DNA of 64,000 nt, from NCBI GenBank assembly GCA_904066235.2, contig CAJFCV020000002.1, positions 11,904,001-11,968,000 of the forward strand, in the 5' to 3' direction. The notes beneath the pieces are model-generated. The model saw nothing but the letters and a program-made list of their open reading frames with translations. It had not been told where the DNA came from and searched no databases. Shown piece after piece: positions 47,604 through 59,369 of the stretch. The position numbers and the translations under genes were made by a program. The DNA is from Bursaphelenchus xylophilus. Taxonomy: Eukaryota > Nematoda > Chromadorea > Rhabditida > Aphelenchoididae. The first letter of the stretch is position 1, and every line of letters begins with the position of its first letter.

Positions 47604-50387
47604 TTAGTTCCAGACTTTGAGCAGTGAGTCCCAACTTCCGGTACACAGGGCAGCACCATCTTCCGTTACGCCGAGGCAAGAGACGCGGTTGTCGTGGCCG
47701 GAAAGGACACCTGGAAACGGATAACATAAGTCAAAAAAAGTTGATTTCCAACTTTCTAATAGCTTCATTCTACTTTCTAATTACTAAATATTTCTTTTTG
47801 CGGCTTTAAACTACAAAAAGATTAACAAATCACCTAAATTTCTTATGAAAACATCAAGTACAATATAACTCACCAGCCCGTTCCTGTTTCATGGAATCCC
47901 AGACATTGCAGTTGAAGTCGTCATATCCAGCGAACAATAACCGACCAGATTTCGAGAAGGCAACTGACGTAATTCCGCAGCTAATCGAGTCCATTCCATA
48001 AACTCCGACTTCAGCGTCAGCCCTGATATCAAAAAGTCGGCAAGTCGCATCATCCGAGCCGGTAGCAAAAGCGGTGCCGCTTGGAAAATGCTGAAAAACT
48101 CAAGTTGAAAATCAGCTCAAACATTTTTTACTACGATTACAGAATTGCTTTACCACAAAATAAACCTACTGCAACAGCATTGATATCTTGTGAATGCCCG
48201 GTGAAGGTCTGTTTGCATTGACCGTCTCGCAGATCCCAGAGTTTGGCATTCGCATCGCAGGCGCCAGAGATAAAGGATCGAGGGTCGTTTTGGTGTAAAC
48301 TAATCGACATCACATCTCCAGTGTGGCCGTTGAAAGTGGTGATCGCTTGACCGGCTTCAATGTCCCAGAGAATACTAAACCAATCCATTTAGTGATTTTT
48401 AAAAAGTTACGTCTCGGTAAGCCAAAAAATCCTAATTTTTCCAGAATTTTTATGTTACACATGATTTCGCGTCACAGAAACAGCCGAAAATAAAGTTTAT
48501 TACTTATTCTAGGTCCCAAAATTTCTCTCAGAAGTTGGCCAAATCTGTATTCTAGCCAAATTCCTTCCAATCCACCCCTAAAAATCAAGAACAACAATAT
48601 AAAATACCTACCAAGTTTTGTCCCCGGAACTGGTCAAAATCCTTTGATCATCAAGGAACCGGCAACAAGACAAGAAGCCTTTGTGTCCAGGGAGTTCGCG
48701 AGACACTCTGACATTTCCTTCTCTTGTCTTCAACGAATAAACCGAACAAATATTGTCCAATCCACCACAAGCGACGAAGTTTCCGGAAGGTGAATATGCG
48801 CACGTCATGACCCATGAGGACCTTAACGGGATGGCGTGGATCTTGTTGGTGGTGTATGTGTCCCAAACAATCAATTTACCGTCTTGTGACGCAGACACAA
48901 TATTCCTGAACACCAAAATTATATTGCACTAGGCGAGGAATCTTACCGTGAGTCTGTGAGCCAATGCATGGCATAGATCTTGGCCATGTGGCCTCTGAGG
49001 ATGCGGCATACGGATAGGGAGAGTCTTCCGACCGGTTTCAGGCTAGCGGAATGTGCAGCAATCGAGGCGGTGGGCCCGTCTCCATTGGATTTGGACTGTC
49101 GGATGGTGTTGGGAAGAGCGGTGGATTCGTCACGGAGAGCGGTGATATCCGTGAATTCCATGTCGTTCCTGCAACGAGAGACCTTAGGCTACATTTCGAA
49201 TATAAAACAACATAATATTGAATAAAAACACGGGCAGTGTGAGCGAAAATTCACGGACAATATTAAGAACTACCGCTTATTTCTCCTCATTCGCTTCAGG
49301 GCTCTCACTCTCACACTGGGTGTCTGGGGGGCACGAGTTTTTCACTGTACCCATCCTCACCTTCTCATCGGCCCCGATTACTCCAATTAAACCTCCCCAT
49401 ATTAAAACAAAGCGCTTAATAAGTCCTGGCACTCTTCTCCTTCCTCTACTTCTATTCATTCGGACTGATTAAAAGGGCCCCTCTCTCGCGCCAACATGAA
49501 ACACACACACCACAAGCAAAAAAAAAGTCTTGGGAGAAATGGAATTGGCCCCGCTCTCCTTCACGGGCGCGCCGCTATTTTTGGAACGGCCAAAAGTCAG
49601 AACGCCAAGGGGTGTTAATAAGAGGGCCAAGGAGACGACAAGAATAAGCGCTCTTCTGGAAAAAAGTTTCCAAATAGCCGGCTGACAGGTCGCGCTACTC
49701 AATATTTCAATTTTTGATGAACTACGGCCGAAACATCAAAATTCAACATGCTTTCCCTCATCACAACCCCTAATATAATATGAGCCGAGATTGGTTAAAC
49801 AACAAGAGTTCATCCGAGACGTTTGCGAGAATGTAAGCCCCTAGAACTCCTTGAGATTTGACATTTGGCCAAAATATGCGTTCTGCACTAACTCGGGATT
49901 CCTAATCCAATTAATCAATCCACTTTGTCCAATATGATTTGCGACAAAAACAACATAAGCTATAGCTTGAGCCCCAGCATGAAAAATGTCAAAAAAGTGG
50001 ACTGAGCGAAGTATCCAATTACCAAATCAATCCGATAATCGGTGCCTAACAAATAAAACCCTTATGTTATCCATGGAGAAAGACAACATAAAATTAATGC
50101 AGCAGTCGTTTGAAATGGTTGTTGTAATGTCACTGCAATCCAGAAGATGCAGGGAACAGAGTCATAGAGTTGACCAAAAATGCCTCTTTCTCTAAGCCTC
50201 CAAATCTAACAAATTTCTCTGCATTCTCTTCCAAAAACAAAATCAGGTGTCAATCACAACAACTCTACCGCTCGTTCCCTTCAGCATCCTGCTGCAGAGA
50301 GGTGTTTACCCCCATTTCTAACTCCACTGATACGCTCTAAACACAAAAGGCACATAAACAACCAAAAAAACAAGCTTACCGCGACAT
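47604..50387 (-). CDS. Heterotrimeric G-protein beta subunit, divergent
   Basis: Binds G-gamma and G-alpha at the inner plasma membrane in receptor signalling. Six exons join in phase: 50387-50380 (ATG TCG CG), 49168-48947, 48905-48612, 48374-48170, 48090-47874 and 47710-47604, giving 350 residues; canonical G-beta has 340. All seven WD repeats are present, with family motifs [76 protein letters not shown] and a final [12 protein letters not shown]. Odd: the N-terminal helix that normally forms a coiled coil with G-gamma is diverged (contains Pro, Gly and Ser), and a usually invariant segment before the sixth blade reads [11 protein letters not shown] instead of the SHDNIICGITS type. The first exon is only 8 bp and is inferred from phase and a GTAAGC donor; otherwise the start is the ATG at 49161. 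It is a gpb-1-like paralogue or a fast-evolving orthologue. Confidence 0.88.
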
Positions 50388-50399
50388 GTCTCGAGCAAT

Positions 50400-51768
50400 T
50401 CTCCGGCCGAACGCTGCTCCAGCCGAATAATTCAATCTGGTTTGAGGAGAAGGTGAAGGTCGTGAGCTGGTCGATGATCTGTAGGCTTGATTGCGATAGT
50501 CCAACTGCAAACAGAACGGATACTATCGGCGGAAGCGAGACGAAACGTTTATTTTGGCTTTGGACGCGTGAAAGAAAAAAATGGATCGGCGCCAGCTGCG
50601 CCCTGACTTCAAACGGAAGTGAGAACTTGAAAACAGCGCGACAGATGTTTTTGATACTTTGCTGGATGATTATGGAGGGTAAAACGGCGTCTTTCAAGCA
50701 GCGAACTCGAATTTTGAAGCAATCGAATGTTTTTTTTTAATTCGATCATCCACCAAGTGCAATATAAATAAAAACTGGCGAATTACGAAAAGAATGACTG
50801 ACGGAACTTTGGAAAAAACGCCATTATAAACGTTTATCGATATCACCAGTAGTTTAACCCAATTCAAACAGACGTAAAAAGTCGAAATTCGCATTGGAGT
50901 TTCAAAAAAATGGGGGAAAATTTTATGGATGGTTTAATCCGACGGAAATTCTCATCAAAAATTCATAGCGAGAACATGACTCCAGGGCCTTTTGCAGCTT
51001 CATACTCGAAAACGCGCATAATAGACATGAAGACATCGAAGGACCTCCTGGGTGTCCAAATTTCGATTAGTAACACATTTCCCGGCTGAAATCGCAAATG
51101 TCACCATTTGGAACCGATAAAAATTTCGCTTTCAGCCGTTCCGCGGGCATGTAAGCCTATGAAAACCGCGGCCTCCTTTCATATTCGGGTCATGTGTCTA
51201 ATTAGGGACGCAAATTTAAACAGTTTCTGGGAATTAGGACATGATCTGCGCCCCAAAACACCTGGGCGTTTTCCACGAACGAACTTTCCGAATGCCTATT
51301 TTTGGTGGTGGGCCTGGAACACGTGCCTTCCCCTCTCTTCCCGGCGGCGTTCCGGAGGGGAGAAGATTAAATTTTTATCGAAAAAAGTCAAATTCCAAGG
51401 TCAGGCGGGGAGAGAAACAAGTCGAGAAGAAGAGGAGAATGTTGAGGATGACATTGAATGGATGTGTCAGAAGGGAGTAGCCATGAAACAACCGAGAATC
51501 CGAGGTCTTTGCTAGAGTATAAACGAAGTTTAAATCGATCGTTAAATTGAATTTGAAACAAGACTTTAGCCACTACGTGAAAAATGATGACAAAAAATTC
51601 TACAGATTACATTTGCAATTGCAAAATGTATCTGCGGAAAAAAGTTTATTCAGATAATCCATGTGGTTTTAGGATTATTTTCCGCTATTTTAAGCCGGAT
51701 TTAAGGGAATTCCAATGAGTTCCGGATGGCATTTGACAAAAAAAATATGTTATAGTTGATACTAAAGC
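50400..51768. other. Intergenic stretch
   Basis: No supported gene. ORFs at 50281-50697 (-) and 51108-51515 (+) have no recognisable domain. A GC-richer patch at about 51240-51370 resembles promoter or CpG-like sequence. Confidence 0.35.
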
Positions 51769-51769
51769 A

Positions 51770-51850
51770 TTTTACAAGCGTTCCCAAGTGCGACGCTCAC
51801 ATTTTCTTTACATTTTTCACACCTATGCTGTCTAGGTTCTGTTTCAATTC
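51770..51850. mobile_element. R1-family terminal fragment
   Basis: cccaagtgcgacgctcacat followed by tttctttacatttttcacac is one end of an R1 element in the orientation of the 20 kb copy; the rest is missing, ending about 85 bp before the large fold-back element. Confidence 0.5.
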
Positions 51851-51934
51851 CCGTGGGCACTAGAAAAGGCTACAATGTTCAGAAGACCGTGACAATAAAA
51901 TGATATCACCTGTGTTGTCAAAAGCTCTATAGCG

Positions 51935-53133
51935 CACTGCAGGATGAGCCAAGTCTTTCTCCTTGGATGGTCAAGTCTCCCTCTCAAATTTTTATTTTTT
52001 CAAGATTAATATAAATGTCTTTATGTTTTAATCTACATATATGGACAGGACAATAACTCAAAAAGTAAGTTAAATTATCTCTCTTTCTGACTATACAAAA
52101 CTTTTTTCGATTACATATTGTTATTATTGCGCATTTAGGCATTATAGAAGGTGCATAATTTTAGGTAAATGCTGTTCGTTCTTGACATTAGACGAACAAC
52201 ATTCGAAAGTCTTACCCCAAAAAGAACTGCCGTCGAGCCTTCTTCGTGCCAAAATTATTTCAGCATGAAAATGATCTACAGTTTTTTTGTTGATTAGATT
52301 TTTGATATTACACTAGGTACTTTTGTCAAGTTGCAGGCAAAATCTAATGTTTTTGAAGTTTAAACCCGGAAAACTACAAAGCTGAGCCATTACTAAACCG
52401 TCACCAACATAAATATTCTTTCAAACCAGGGTTTGAGATGTCTTAGGGTGTAAGTGATCAAGTACAACCTGGATCTAAAAAAGTCTCAAATACCTCTCAT
52501 ACTGTTTTAAACATGTTTTAGATCGACCAGGGACCTTTGAAATATGGTTTGCGAAGTATTAATACGCATCTATGGCCGCGGATACATAAAAATTGTTCCA
52601 TACCTAAAATCTGAAAAAAAATCAAAAACGACAATAAAAGGAGGAAATCACTGTTACGACGTTAAGAATGTTAAAAGAAAGTTTTATTGTCCATTTAGAC
52701 CTTATATGACGTAAAACGTGACCTAATCTCGCCTTAAACTTACAAAAGTACCTAGTGTAATATCAAAAATCTAATCAACAAAAAAACTGTAGATCATTTT
52801 CATGCTGAAATAATTTTGGCACGAAGAAGGCTCGACGGCAGTTCTTTTTGGGGTAAGACTTTCGAATGTTGTTCGTCTAATGTCAAGAACGAACAGCATT
52901 TACCTAAAATTATGCACCTTCTATAATGCCTAAATGCGCAATAATAACAATATGTAATCGAAAAAAGTTTTGTATAGTCAGAAAGAGAGATAATTTAACT
53001 TACTTTTTGAGTTATTGTCCTGTCCATATATGTAGATTAAAACATAAAGACATTTATATTAATCTTGAAAAAATAAAAATTTGAGCGGGAGACTTGACCA
53101 CCCAAGGAGAAAGACTTGGCTCATCCTGCAGTG
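51935..53133. mobile_element. Fold-back element with two 392 bp near-identical arms
   Basis: The left arm 51935-52326 and the right arm 52742-53133 are exact-length inverted copies (392 bp each). By eye only two substitutions separate them, both near the outer ends (ccttggatgg against ccttgggtgg, and ctccctct against ctcccgct). The arms begin cactgcaggatgagccaagt and end inward at ctaggtacttttgt. The central spacer (52327-52741) is 415 bp and has no open frame of note. Weaker matching continues outward (ctatagcg against ctatacgc). No transposase; the element appears recent. Confidence 0.9.
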
Positions 53134-53139
53134 TAGCGT

Positions 53140-54930
53140 ATAGAAAGTTTTGTGAAATTATAGGTTAGCTTCGGGTAATGATAATTCTAGAGGTGTTAAA
53201 GGAAACGGACTCGAAATTATTATACCAGGCGTTATCAAGTGTAACGACAAAAGCCTTCGCTTGCTACGAATGATTCCGGAAGTCCCGGTCGAAATATTCG
53301 GCCAAAATATTTGGAGCGTTTAGCGATCATTTCAATATACTCAATATGTGTGGTATATTGAGTGTATTGAAATAATCAGAATTTTACGATATTGCTTGAA
53401 TAAACAAAAGCTCAAAGACAAAGTTTTCGTAAAAATAATTGCGGTGGGATCAAGCTGAAAAGCTTGATAAGCAAAGAAGATCAAGCGACTTATGTTTAAA
53501 AGATCATAATCGTAAGCGCTTTATGATGCCATAAAGCGTAAAAAATTGATCGCCAAGGACTTATTCTTAATAAAGACAGCCTTAAGAGTCCCTTGAAAGC
53601 AGCGTATGCCAAACCTTGCCCTTATTTTCTTCGAAAATTCTCCGCTAACGTTCCAACCCAACGTTCCCATGCCAAGACTTCATTTCATTTCACGACAAAT
53701 TGAGATAAAACATGTCAGCTCACAAATTCCGACGTACTCGACGAAAAAGGAAAATAATAAAAAAAGGAACGCGCGCGAGGCGAAAAAGCTGCCCTCACTA
53801 ATTCCCTCGCCCTCTCCGGAATGCGAAACGTCTTTCCTTCCAACTTAATGACACTTGTGGAGCCTTGGCACATTCGACGTTTCTAATCTCCGGTCAAGAG
53901 TTTTCTGACAATGTTTACAGCCCGACGACGTGTTCGGGCCTTGTAAAGGCGTGGTGTTTTGAAAGAGTTTCAACGTCTAACGAGTCACAAGGGCGGCTGC
54001 TCAAAAATGGTGGTGGTTAATGACTGCGAATGGTCGTATGTTTGGTGGGAGGAATTGTAGGATTTCGTTGGGACAATTGGAAAAGATTACTGTAGTAATA
54101 ATGTCACTGGAACGGAAGTTAATTTCGGATACAATTTAAAACGGATAAAGGATTGAAGCTTCGAAAAAAAGGCGTTATCAAAAAAAATGCTGAACTTTCT
54201 GAAAGCTGTCGTTCATAGGCGAGGTCTTTGGTGAGAAAAATCATCAGAAAATTTTGATACATCTGTATGTTCTACTCTATGCTATTGTATTTCAAATTGA
54301 AATACTCAAAAGGATTCTGAGAACCACCGACGCACAATTGATGAAACTACTTTTGTAGAATTATGTTACGCATCTACAGCTATGACAATATAGGACTCGA
54401 GAGTACAATTTTTATAAAATTTAGTAAGGTTATTATCTATGCACTTAACCAGTGGACACTTAAATTTAATTGAGCCTTAATTTGCACTCCCTTTCTTCTG
54501 AGACAATAAAAATATAGGAAAGTAAAACCACCACTTTTTGCAAAATTATAGAGCATCCACAGCCTACAGTTACGTAGAGATTTCTACATTCTTAGACTTT
54601 TACAGCCTCTAATGGCATCATTTGCATTTGACGTGTCGTTTATTTCATAATTAACGCCGCCATTAAAGTCCCGAGACTTTTATAAAAAGCTCCGCTTTCC
54701 GGAAGTTGTGAAAGGCACCGCGAAAAATGCGAAAAATAAATGGAATAAACAAGAATGTGACATTTACGAAGACGTACGAGAAACAAAACGACCCGATCTG
54801 TTTATTGTTGCCGCAGGGGAATTGAGTGGCGTTTTGAGGAGAGTACCTTTTAGGACGTTGAATGGGCAAGTTGTAAAGACCGGAGGGGATATCGCGCTTT
54901 CGTATTTATAAAGAATTTTGGGGTATCACG
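53140..54930. other. Intergenic stretch with one compact hairpin
   Basis: No supported gene. A perfect-looking small hairpin lies at about 53325-53376 (described in the findings). ORFs near 53606 and 54708 lack domains. Confidence 0.35.
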
Positions 54931-55031
54931 AGTTTTTAGCCCAAAAATTTTTACCAACTGAAGAAAAGTGATGCCAAATTTTTGTTTAACAATGCGTATA
55001 AACGCGGAACAAACGTGGGTAAGATCTCACC

Positions 55032-55118
55032 TCAGAGCGTGGCCGAAGACCTTGAGGATGCAGCGATTGGGATTGTCGAGACGGTGGACGATGAAGGTCG
55101 ACGGAAAAGGACGTCTAA
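55032..55118 (-). CDS. Candidate internal exon, unrecognised
   Basis: Between a TTTAG acceptor and a GTGAGA donor on the minus strand the second frame reads RPFPSTFIVHRLDNPNRCIL followed by KVFGHALR, which has a natural amino-acid mix. It sits between the R2 element and AT-rich sequence. Phase 2 is needed before it, and the exon at 55423-55596 ends in phase 0, so at least one exon is missing or the link is wrong. The plus strand of the same DNA also reads openly (GKISPQSVAEDLEDAAIGIV... to a TGA at 55127), so the coding strand is undecided. Confidence 0.3.
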   Translation of the reverse strand, partial: LDVLFRRPSSSTVSTIPIAASSRSSATL

Positions 55119-55130
55119 ACTTGTATGATA

Positions 55131-55373
55131 TAGTGGGGTACGTGATCCAGTGGCAAAAAAGGTACCATTTTGCATCCGGCAAGTATCAAAAATGTGGCAA
55201 AATGCTTCTCTATCCAAGTGAAAAAGCTTCGTTTTGAAAGGCGTTTTTCCTTACGAAAAGATTTGAAATCTGAGATTTTTCACTTAAAGAGGGAGATATT
55301 TTGCCACATTTTTTGATGCTTCCTGGATACAAAATGGTACGTTTTTTACCACTGTATCAGGTCCCCCACTGTG
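55131..55373. mobile_element. R2-family MITE
   Basis: The left arm (ggggtacgtgatccagtggc) mirrors the right arm ending accactgtatcaggtccccc, then actgtg. About 243 bp, lying between the two orphan candidate exons. Confidence 0.85.
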
Positions 55374-55422
55374 TCTTGCATAACATGCTACGGCTTAAGT
55401 AGTCAAATATATGTCGACCTAC

Positions 55423-55596
55423 AGTTTGGTCTTCTACGTATCCTCCAATGAAAGTGCTCTCCGAGTTTCTTGAGATTGGACGATTATCAACTCCAATTTC
55501 TGTAGCAGTTTGTCGAAAGTAGCCGTAAAAATCATCGGGAGTGTTCGCCGCCTTATTCGGGCTGAAGCTGCCGCAACTGCCAGGATACCGGCTCAT
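55423..55596 (-). CDS. Candidate first exon of an unrecognised gene
   Basis: An ATG at 55596 lies two bases after a TTTTCAG acceptor, as expected for trans-splicing, and the frame runs 58 codons to a GTAGGT donor at 55422. The product begins MSRYPGSCGSFSPNKAANTP and continues DDFYGYFRQTATEIG, then STFIGGYVEDQT. No domain recognised. If real, following exons lie beyond the R2 element. Confidence 0.4.
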
Positions 55597-55599
55597 GGC

Positions 55600-56160
55600 T
55601 GAAAATCAATATTCAATGGAAGGTTCCCTGTATTTTTAAAAGTGAGAATAAAAATCTGTTCTGACTGAATTTGAGTGTAAATTGGCCTGGACACGTCAGC
55701 CTTGACTAAGCCGTCTTTTACGTCAATCGAAAGGGAAATCAGTGCCCAAAGGACTCAAATACAGTGCAAAGAAGGCGTAGATAACGTAAATTCGTCAGGC
55801 TTTTGGTATTGGAAAGTCAAAATCAAGCCCTAAAGCCGACGCTTGCACCTCTTCTTTCCGATCGTTAAATTATTTTTTATTTTTTCTGAAAATTTAATTT
55901 CCAAATCATTTATGCAAACATTGACGTCGCAAAACCGTGCAGCCGTCTATTTGAGAGTAAAAATGAGTAATAATTCTGTTTGCTAATAGTTTTTCTGTCA
56001 GAGTCAACATAGGCCAGGTATAGTTATATTTTTGTAAGACGGGCAACAAGAAGCGAACGGGCAGTTGCAATTTGCTGGAAGGGTCTCCAACTTTTTCAAC
56101 GTGTATGCATTCTGAAGTGCGCAAGGTGCACATCTTAATCTCAAGAAAATCAAAAAAGTG
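55600..56160. other. Intergenic stretch
   Basis: No supported gene, RNA or repeat before the tRNA at 56164. Confidence 0.35.
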
Positions 56161-56163
56161 TTC

Positions 56164-56235
56164 TTCCGTTGCCGGGAATCGAACCCGGGCCTTGCGGGTG
56201 AGAGCCGCAAATCCTAACCACTAGACCACAACGGA
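56164..56235 (-). tRNA. tRNA-Glu (CTC)
   Basis: Fifth copy of the same 72-nt tRNA, anticodon CTC. The adjoining atcaaaaaagtgttc matches the flank of the intron-nested copy at 40729, suggesting the two loci share a duplication history. Confidence 0.95.
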
Positions 56236-56465
56236 ACATGGTGTAAAAGTTTCCAAAATTCCATATGGGGGGGGGCGGGTCAGGTAAGGTCAAAATACTA
56301 ATGTTAAGGCGTCTAAAAATTGATTGATTTTTCGGTTACACTTCACAAAATAAAAATGAAACAGTGACCCCCAGGTAGCTTCTCTTCCATTTTGTTTTTC
56401 AATCAACTGTAGCGTGTTACAGCCATCTTAAAAAAATGCCGATGACATACCGATCCATGAAATAT

Positions 56466-57675
56466 TAGGTTGGACGGAAAGTTCGTACGATTTGCTACCC
56501 AACTTTGAAATTAATTTTTTTTGCGCCACGACCGACTGTCTACCGTAGATACCTAGTATATACAAGAGTACAGCGTGCAGATTTATGTGATATGTGCCAG
56601 TCGTTAGTTCGGCCAAAACGAACATAATTATAAGAGGTTCTCCGCTTTGGGGTAGTTTCGGGTGGGGTGCGGAATGCAAGCTCTAGTTTCCAAACCGTTT
56701 TTGCTGAAGCTCTGAAACTTTTTAAGCTATTTCTAGTGGTCCATCCAACTACGTTAACCACAGTTAAAACTCTTAAAAAAGTCTGTGGGATAAAATAATA
56801 GCTATTGTTTCAACCAAATCTTCAAAAAACGCCCCGCTTGAAAAAGTTTTTTTATTACTCCACGCATTTCTGATGGTCCGTCCGTATAACAGGGTTCAGT
56901 GAGGCACACGGGTAGCCCTTTACGTGCTACATGAGTAACCCGGATCATAGACGCTTCGGATTTGGCGTAAAGAGGCAAAATTGCCAAAAATATATAGCTC
57001 TAGAGAAACGCGTGTGATTTGCTGACAATTAACAATGGTTACCCATTGCTTCATAAAGTAGTAGAACGATACAGAGGCTCCATTTTCCACCCTAGAAAAG
57101 GAGGATTAGAAAACTGCTTTGAGCTGTTTTTTGAATTTTACGTATTGCTCCGATAGTTTACAAGCGAGTTTTTGAAAAATAAATCATTGAGTTCTGTCAT
57201 GTTACGCAGTAAAACAATTGGCTAAGGACGGGTACCTAAGTGTAAGGCAGTGTCTTTAGTTTTGACATATCATAGTTAGACCCACAGGAATGCATCGGCA
57301 AGCGACTGTTGTAAATCATATTCAAACTTGGTGGGTCTTGCTAAAGCCAAGTTTTCTGGCTGTGTTTTGATTTAATCCCCGACTACTTCACGCATATTAA
57401 GAGCATCAAAAGGAAGCTTTTTAGCAGTGCTAAAGCAGTTTCTTATTATGCCTTGTTAAACAAACCAGCCAAAGGATCTCTACTTGTAGACCAAAGATGG
57501 GTAAATGTCTAAATTAAGTTTTCTCTTCGTACATGCTTAAGATGGCTGAGGGTTGTAGTGCCAGATAGAGATGCCTGTCCCCTACCAATACCATATATTT
57601 GTGTTTGTCTTTTTCTATCAGCGCAAGAAAAAATAGAAGCAGTAAAAAATCGTACGAACTTTCCGTCCAACCTAA
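56466..57675. mobile_element. Mariner-type transposon, decayed
   Basis: About 1.21 kb with nearly perfect 28 bp inverted ends (TTAGGTTGGACGGAAAGTTC followed by gtacgattt), flanked by TA as for mariner insertions. Size and termini fit the mariner group. The interior retains no intact transposase; short frames (for example 57558-57758) are broken. The transposase may be recognisable only in pieces. Confidence 0.7.
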
Positions 57676-57790
57676 TATTTCAGTTTATTGCTCATCAAAA
57701 AGTAATCAGACCCCATACGTATAACACAATCCCTCGAAATAAGAATATGCTTGCATAATTTTCCAAAATATCATCAAAAATTTTCGCCGT

Positions 57791-58359
57791 TTACAACAAA
57801 TCCCTCTCTTCCTTGTGGAATTTGCTCTCCAGGTTCAAGGTTCCCAACTTGAACCATTTCTTTGGCTCAGTTCCGCTGAAGATGTATTGGCTGGGGATGG
57901 CGAGCTTGACCTTGCGTTGACCGGGCTTGATTCCATCGTCGCAGTCGTGGTAGAACTTCAGTCTGGGGTCGATGTTGGTCAGTTCGCGGGTCGAGCCGTG
58001 AATCTTGAAGTAGCCGTTGCTGTCGGTGCGGGCTTCGGCCAACTTGTCGTCTGGGTCGGGGCCTAAAACATGTTTGTTTTAAGGTTGTACTGTGGTCCTG
58101 TTATTCGGCCTAGAACAAAAAATGCCACACGCAATTTCAGAAATATCCAGGTCATTTCTAAGGCTAGTGTCAGCTTCTTTTTTCTTGTAACTTCTCTGCA
58201 ATATCAAGAAAATCTACCGTCATCCTCATCCCAAAGCGCAACACGAACATTGGTGGCGGGTTTGTCACCGCACAAGAGGGTACCCTCAGCTCCAACGGCT
58301 TGCTGGCGGAGGGCGCAGCTAACGCCGAACAAGGCGACAATGATCACTAGTGATCTCAT
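57791..58359 (-). CDS. Transthyretin-like (TTR family) secreted protein
   Basis: A member of the nematode transthyretin-like family of small secreted proteins; functions are mostly unknown, with roles in extracellular signalling reported for a few. Two exons, 58359-58218 and 58062-57791, join in phase 1 to give 137 residues. Residues 1-16 are a signal peptide (MRSLVIIVALFGVSCA). The family signature follows: QAVGAEGTLLCGDKPATNV, ALWDEDDGPDPDDKLAEART, DSNGYFKIHG, and a Cys in FYHDCDDG that pairs with the first Cys in family models. Length is normal. It lies about 1 kb downstream of the dehydrogenase gene on the same strand. No abnormality is visible. Confidence 0.93.
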
Positions 58360-58364
58360 TCTAA

Positions 58365-59365
58365 AAATTAGACAATTTAGTCACACTCATCAAAGGCCAA
58401 TATTGGCAAAATCACGGCACAATCAAAGTAATACCGTGGGCTTTGTAAGTTCAACTTGCTTACAAGAAACTTTGCTTAGAACAAGAACTAACTCACTAGG
58501 GGCCTTCTTAAGACCTCCCTTAAAAATGTTTGCCTAAATCTAACGCCATGACCCAAGGCTCATTTAACGACCTCACCGTGGCCCAAAACTCCTCCCCGTC
58601 TCAAAATAAACAGGATTTGCAACTAATCAGACATCGATCCCAATTTTATCACCGATTACTGATAAGAAACGAACAAACAACTTCCACGATCAATGACCGC
58701 CCAACAGCCGCCGTCGGAAATGGCCTTGAAGATCGTCTTTATACCCTTATCGAAGAGACCTGATTAATCTTCGTGTTTTCGATTGAAATCAATTTGAGTC
58801 AGTTTTTCTTGATCTGATTCATGTGTTTTTGGGCCTTATCTTTTGCGGAAATAACAATGGCATCATGCTTGATTGGAAGAATCGGAAGCGAAGGATGGGA
58901 ACGATTGAACTTTGAGATGATAGAGGAATAGAGGAAGTGGTCAAGGCTCAAATCTTGAAGAAATCTGAGGCAAGGCCCATAGCTCTATCTCCAAGCAAGA
59001 TTGGATATATCCATAGTATTGCAATCGAGAGTTAGATCATTACATCACAAGTTTAGTAAAAGTTTTTAAAAATGATGTCGGCTACAAAATACAGTGGTGT
59101 CCGTTTGGTGCCTAACAAACTATCGGATTCAATACATAGATGTAATTTGTTGTTATTACACTCCAATATTTTTGGAAGAATGTAAAAAGAAGTTGATTGA
59201 CAGAGGACAGCGAATTTTTGCCCACCTCCTCTGATCTTCTTCACATAAAACTTTGTTCTGAGGACGACTATTTGGCCTCATATTTCGATTACAGAAACAA
59301 TTTATCATCTTATTCTACAATGAATATTTTATTTAGGTTAAGCGGTTTTCATGTCACATATCCAA
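58365..59365. other. Intergenic stretch
   Basis: No gene seen between the transthyretin-like start and the dehydrogenase stop. The first 250 bp are the likely promoter of the transthyretin-like gene. Confidence 0.35.
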
Positions 59366-59369
59366 TATC

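Noticed and set aside
49469..49702. Minus-strand ORF with a hydrophobic segment inside the first intron of the G-beta gene
   Set aside because: No splice sites join it in phase to the G-beta exons and it lacks other support.
51108..51515. Plus-strand ORF of 135 codons with an acidic tail
   Set aside because: No recognisable domain, no splice or promoter context and a patchy composition; not enough support.
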